Notes under the pieces: model-generated
Databases searched by the model: none
What the model was told of the DNA's origin: nothing
What the model saw: only the letters and a program-made list of their open reading frames with translations
Shown here: positions 5,009 through 7,991 of the stretch, piece after piece
Position numbering within the stretch: position 1 is the first letter of the stretch
How the letters are laid out: each line of letters starts with the position of its first letter
Translations under genes and position numbers: made by a program
Source: Lachnospiraceae bacterium UBA3785
Lineage (GTDB): Bacteria; Bacillota; Clostridia; Lachnospirales; Lachnospiraceae
Assembly (NCBI GenBank): GCA_002369495.1
Contig: DFFD01000079.1
Coordinates: 1 to 7,991 of the forward strand
DNA length: 7,991 bases
Direction of reading: 5' to 3'

Positions 5009-5998
5009 TCAGTATTTCCGAATCAGCTTCCCAAGGTATTCGCGATATTCATTTACCACCTCCTCCGGCCCGGTGATTGTCATCCCCTCGCCGATCCCGG
5101 TCACCCAGCCGAAGAACTGAGGGCTCACCGCCACGGGGACATTCACGCGGAAGCGGTCCGGCGGCTCCGGAATAATCGAGACATCCCTGCCGAACCGGTC
5201 GAGGACCACGCCGATGAGCGATCGTTCGCAGCTCAGGCTCACCGTATAGTCGACGCCGCCGAACATCCCGAAGGTCTTCTTGGCGTACGCCGGCAGATCA
5301 AAACCCTCAAACTCTTTCCGGCCGATGCGCGCGGCATCAAGGATCTCCGTGTTTTTCATTTTATCGACGCGGTAATGGCGCACGCAGGTTTCGCCTGCAA
5401 TTTCTGTGCAGCCGATGAGGTAGTAATTTTCATCCTCCCACATCAGCGCCCAGGGGCTTACAATATATTTTTCGCCGTTCTTCCTGACCTTGAGCTTCTT
5501 GTCGAGGGTCCATTCACAGTACTGAAAGGATATCCGGACATTCCCGCTGATCGCAGCGTGTATCTTGTCGACATTGTAGTAGACGGACTTGCTCTCCGCC
5601 TTGACACGGTTGCGGATAAACACCTGCCGCTGGAGCTGCTTCGCCTTCGACTCGCTGGTCAGAGACTCGAGCTTACGGATCAGTTCATTTGACTTTCTGG
5701 CTGAAATAAACTTGGACGACTGGACCGCGTCGACCAGCACCTTCAGCTCGGGCAGTTCAAACTCCCGGGAGCTCAGGTAGAATCCGACCCTCGGAATCGT
5801 CTCGATATCCATCCCGAACTGGCGAAGGATACTGATGTCCGAGTAAATCGCCTTGCGCTCCGCATCCAGGCCGCAGGTCCTCAGATAACCTACGATATCG
5901 CTCGCGGACAGAATATGCTCTTCATCGGAGTACCTGAGCAGTATTTTCATGACGCAGAGCGTCCGGAGCCGCTGGGGGCTGAGCTGTGGTTCTGACAT
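5009..5998 (-). CDS. WYL-domain transcriptional regulator
   Basis: This 329-residue protein has the usual three-part layout of the YafY/WYL regulators: a winged helix-turn-helix at about 8-80 (ending in the IPRVGFYL wing), a linker, a WYL domain at about 145-220, and a WCX-type C-terminal domain at about 250-325. The WYL signature appears as YYLIG at 192-196, followed by RHYRVDKM (207-214), which holds the basic residues expected to bind a nucleic-acid or nucleotide ligand. Length is typical. The ATG is preceded by AAAGAGGTGA at a short distance. The gene stands alone between two terminators with its own promoter, so it is not cotranscribed with the DUF4132 gene upstream. WYL proteins often regulate defence or stress genes; whether this one controls the DUF4132 locus, itself or a distant target is not shown. 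Confidence 0.92.
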   Translation of the reverse strand: MSEPQLSPQRLRTLCVMKILLRYSDEEHILSASDIVGYLRTCGLDAERKAIYSDISILRQFGMDIETIPRVGFYLSSREFELPELKVLVDAVQSSKFISARKSNELIRKLESLTSESKAKQLQRQVFIRNRVKAESKSVYYNVDKIHAAISGNVRISFQYCEWTLDKKLKVRKNGEKYIVSPWALMWEDENYYLIGCTEIAGETCVRHYRVDKMKNTEILDAARIGRKEFEGFDLPAYAKKTFGMFGGVDYTVSLSCERSLIGVVLDRFGRDVSIIPEPPDRFRVNVPVAVSPQFFGWVTGIGEGMTITGPEEVVNEYREYLGKLIRKY

Positions 5999-6036
5999 GG
6001 TTCACCTCTTTCAATCACTTGCCCTGTCGGATGCTG

Positions 6037-6065
6037 ACTATATAATAATTAAATTGTTGTCCCAA
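6037..6065 (-). promoter_or_regulatory. Likely promoter of the WYL regulator gene
   Basis: On the minus strand TTGGGA (6060-6065, four of six) is followed after 17 bases by TATAGT (6037-6042, five of six) in an AT-rich block. Transcription would start near 6030, about 32 bases before the ATG, leaving room for the ribosome binding site. The terminator just upstream makes an independent promoter necessary. Confidence 0.5.
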
Positions 6066-6114
6066 AGTACGGACTAGAGGCTGCGTATTGCCAATATCTT
6101 ATCTTGTTCTTCCG

Positions 6115-6156
6115 AAAAAAAACAGCGGCCTGCCCATCTGACATAGCAGACCGCTG
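6115..6156 (-). terminator. Strong intrinsic terminator of the DUF4132 gene
   Basis: On the minus strand CAGCGGTCTGC (6156-6146) pairs with GCAGGCCGCTG (6133-6123) with one U-G pair, and eight T residues follow (6122-6115). It lies about 95 bases past the stop codons of the DUF4132 gene. The pairing is better in minus-strand RNA than in plus-strand RNA, which supports the orientation. Confidence 0.9.
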
Positions 6157-6180
6157 CTTTCCTTATTAACTGCCGCTATT

Positions 6181-6237
6181 ACATTTTTATGAGGGAATCC
6201 TCCCAGTGTTTTTACACTTTTATGAGGGAATCCTCCC
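6181..6237. repeat. Two 24-bp direct repeats, 33-bp period, with nested palindromes
   Basis: The unit ends in TTTTATGAGGGAATCCTCCC and occurs at 6181-6204 and 6214-6237 with a single mismatch at its fourth base. Each unit contains the dyad GAGG-GAAT-CCTC. The spacer, with the first bases of the second unit, forms another perfect dyad, AGTGT-TTTT-ACACT (6205-6218). The pair sits between the stop codons and the terminator of the DUF4132 gene, so it is transcribed in its 3' untranslated region. The 33-bp period is about three helical turns, which would suit a protein binding both copies on one face; a simple local duplication is equally possible. Confidence 0.7.
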
Positions 6238-6248
6238 TCGCCCCCTCA

Positions 6249-7991
6249 TCACCCCGCCGTTATCTGGCTCAGGATATACGGATCCCTGATCTTCTGATCC
6301 TCCGCGAGCAGCAGGATCTTCGAGAGGATCTCCGCCGTCTTGGGATCGTCGTCGATAAAGGGCAGGAAGAGCCTGCCGCGCTGCTGGGGATGCACCGGCA
6401 GGATGTTGACCATGCCGCCGCGCTCCCTGTGGATCACGCCGCTGCCCAACTGGACCGTATAATTGTCGTACTTGCCTTTGATGAAGGCGTGGGAGCCCTC
6501 AAAGGTCACATTGGTAAGGCCGAACAGTTCCATATTGAAAATGAAAATCACGCGGCGCATCTCAATCGTCGAATGGCTGGTCTCGGGGTCAACGCCGCCG
6601 ACGTGCGCCACACTGACCACGAGATCAACATCCCGCATAACCTCCGAGTAGAGGATATCGGGGATCTCCGAGAGCTTCTTCGGTTTGCCGGTCTCCCGGT
6701 CATAGAAGGAGACATATTCAAGGGTTGGGCTCTCCGTGTCCGCCGGCGAGAACCAGTCCGCAAGCGCGTAGATCGTCGCCACGATGCCCTGCCGGTAATA
6801 AATCTTCTGGAGGCCCTCATCGTAGTCGGCCACCCACCTGCGTCCCTGAAGAGCCGCAATCGTCTTCTTCGGCTGGATCTGGTAACCCGCGAACAGCCTC
6901 GAATCCGAGGCGTCCTTCTCCTCCTCCAGCTTCGGATAGAACTCCCTGAAGACCTGCTTGAACGGCTGCTTTGTACCGCTTTCTTTCTGCTTCTCAAAGA
7001 AGAGTCTCTGGAAGCGGGCAAGCTCGCCCAGCTTAAAGAGGGTGACGGGATGCGCCACATAAAACAGCGTCGCCGGATCGATCGCGGGTTCCGCCGCCGT
7101 AAGCTCGCTGAGGGTGCCGAGGAAGCTTCCGGACGCCGCATCTTTCGCTTCGCTTCCGTCTTCGATGCGTTTTACGGCCGCCTCGCTGATGAAGACCAGC
7201 CGACCTAAGATGCCTGCCGTCACCGGATTCCTGCAGAGCCCGGTGAGTTCTCCCAGGCTGTAGGCCTCCTCTTCCTCCATGGCGCGCTCGAACATGGCCG
7301 TACACCGCGAGTACTGGCTCTTCAGCTTGGCCGTGAACTCCCTGATCTCACCGAACGTCTCGTCCTTCCTGAGGGCTGCCGGCACGGATTTCAGGGCCTT
7401 TCCGCCCTCTCCCTTGTACACGCAAAGCTCCGCTTTTCCGTCCGCGTCCACGATTACCCGGGCTGTATAGCCGCCTGTCTCGACGCCGTCGAAATACCGC
7501 TGATTCTGCGCGACAAGCTCCGTCTCCATGGCGAGGACGAGCCGCAGGTCGTCGGCGTAGCCCGCCGTCGTGGCCATATTTTTGAGCGCGATCTGCACGG
7601 AGAGCGCCTCGCTTTGCCTGCGCTGCGCTCCGAACTGCCGGCTCTCCTTAAGAAATGCCTGAAGAAACTCGTAGCGGTGGAGCGCATCCTGCCTGTCCTT
7701 CATGGGAATGAGGCCGTAGCTCATGAGGAGGTCCTTATTTCTCTTATCATTGATGGCTTTCTCGAGCTCATCCCGGTCGACTTTGCCGGTTGCGGCGTCC
7801 GCGTATTTTCTCGCCCGGGTGTGCTTGCTGCCGTCCGCGATGTATTTTGCGGCCTTGTAGAGAAGGGCAAAGTTCTTCTCTCCGAGCTTCTGATAGACCT
7901 CGAAGAACCAGTTGGTGTCAAAGCACCCGTTATTGAGCTCCTCCGTCGAAAGCGGGGTGTATCTCGCGATCACGGCCTTCCTGCGGTCGTC
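6249..7991 (-). CDS. DUF4132-family protein, C-terminal part (5' end outside the window)
   Basis: The frame is open to the right edge (reading DDRRKA before a GTG at 7973), so this is the last 580 codons of a longer gene; family members commonly exceed 1,000 residues. Counting from that GTG, matching segments are the helical part FDTNWFFEVYQKLGE to RARKYAD (18-59), FLKxSRQFGAQRR (107-119), AMETELVAQ (148-156), LKSVPAALRKD (194-204), GRRWVADYDEGLQKIYY (377-393), TIYALADWFSPAD (400-412), and the strongly conserved tail MRDVDLVVSVAHVGGVDPET (446-465), STIEMRR (468-474), EGSHAFIKGK (492-501) and GRLFLPFIDDDPKTAEILSK (533-552), the part now called DUF7737. E. coli MolR is a distant relative by my memory. 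No catalytic motif is evident; the biochemical function is unknown. Relatives cluster with MoxR AAA+ ATPase, vWA, DUF5682 and SWIM genes. The gene ends in two in-frame TGA codons. Confidence 0.85.
   Translation of the reverse strand, partial: DDRRKAVIARYTPLSTEELNNGCFDTNWFFEVYQKLGEKNFALLYKAAKYIADGSKHTRARKYADAATGKVDRDELEKAINDKRNKDLLMSYGLIPMKDRQDALHRYEFLQAFLKESRQFGAQRRQSEALSVQIALKNMATTAGYADDLRLVLAMETELVAQNQRYFDGVETGGYTARVIVDADGKAELCVYKGEGGKALKSVPAALRKDETFGEIREFTAKLKSQYSRCTAMFERAMEEEEAYSLGELTGLCRNPVTAGILGRLVFISEAAVKRIEDGSEAKDAASGSFLGTLSELTAAEPAIDPATLFYVAHPVTLFKLGELARFQRLFFEKQKESGTKQPFKQVFREFYPKLEEEKDASDSRLFAGYQIQPKKTIAALQGRRWVADYDEGLQKIYYRQGIVATIYALADWFSPADTESPTLEYVSFYDRETGKPKKLSEIPDILYSEVMRDVDLVVSVAHVGGVDPETSHSTIEMRRVIFIFNMELFGLTNVTFEGSHAFIKGKYDNYTVQLGSGVIHRERGGMVNILPVHPQQRGRLFLPFIDDDPKTAEILSKILLLAEDQKIRDPYILSQITAG

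Noticed and set aside
6181..6237. CRISPR array
   Set aside because: There are only two units with a 9-base spacer that is itself part of a dyad, and no cas genes are present.
6189..7208. A 339-codon plus-strand open frame that begins within the direct repeats
   Set aside because: It is antisense to the conserved DUF4132 coding sequence; the repeated MRESS at its start only reflects the DNA repeat.
7973..7973. GTG at 7973 as the true start of the DUF4132 gene
   Set aside because: The frame continues open to the window edge, no ribosome binding site precedes the GTG, and the family is much longer at its N-terminus.

Overview
The window looks like a chromosomal segment of a Bacillota bacterium, most likely a gut-type Clostridia (Lachnospiraceae or Oscillospiraceae grade). 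This rests on strong AGGAGG-type ribosome binding sites, intrinsic terminators with U-tracts, mixed GC content (GC-rich genes, AT-rich intergenic DNA) and the flavour of the protein families. It is an inference from style, not a species call. All intact genes lie on the minus strand. Only two decayed fragments in the middle lie on the plus strand.

Right to left, which is the direction of transcription: (1) 6249-7991 is the C-terminal 580 codons of a large DUF4132-type protein (C-terminal part now also called DUF7737) whose start lies beyond the right edge. It ends in tandem TGA stops, then two near-identical 24-bp direct repeats with nested palindromes, then a strong terminator. (2) 5009-5998 is a WYL-domain transcriptional regulator with its own promoter and terminator. 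(3) 4330-4859 on the plus strand holds the decayed C-terminal part of an EcsC-family protein followed, one frame over, by a DUF1232 (YkvA-like) segment, then a 53-nt hairpin that pairs fully only in plus-strand RNA. (4) A back-to-back promoter pair at about 4266-4330 serves this remnant and, on the other side, an unrecognised 215-residue gene (3612-4259) predicted to be leaderless. (5) 3046-3573 is a nicotinamidase-like cysteine hydrolase. (6) 2596-3027 is a malic enzyme remnant lacking its N-terminal part and an internal catalytic segment. It abuts the hydrolase stop codon in the same frame and ends in a terminator. (7) 83-2348 is a two-gene operon of enolase-superfamily sugar-acid dehydratases with its own promoter and candidate operator palindromes.

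Functionally, the left end looks like carbohydrate-acid catabolism: two acid-sugar dehydratases translated in tandem. The centre looks like a degraded accessory region with at least two deletion-damaged loci. The right end is the most interesting for new biology. DUF4132 proteins, by general knowledge, sit in gene neighbourhoods with MoxR-type AAA+ ATPases, vWA proteins, DUF5682 and SWIM zinc-finger proteins (the E. coli yeh/molR region is one example), which have been discussed as possible conflict or chaperone systems. WYL regulators often control defence loci. The rest of such a system would lie to the right of this window and cannot be confirmed here.
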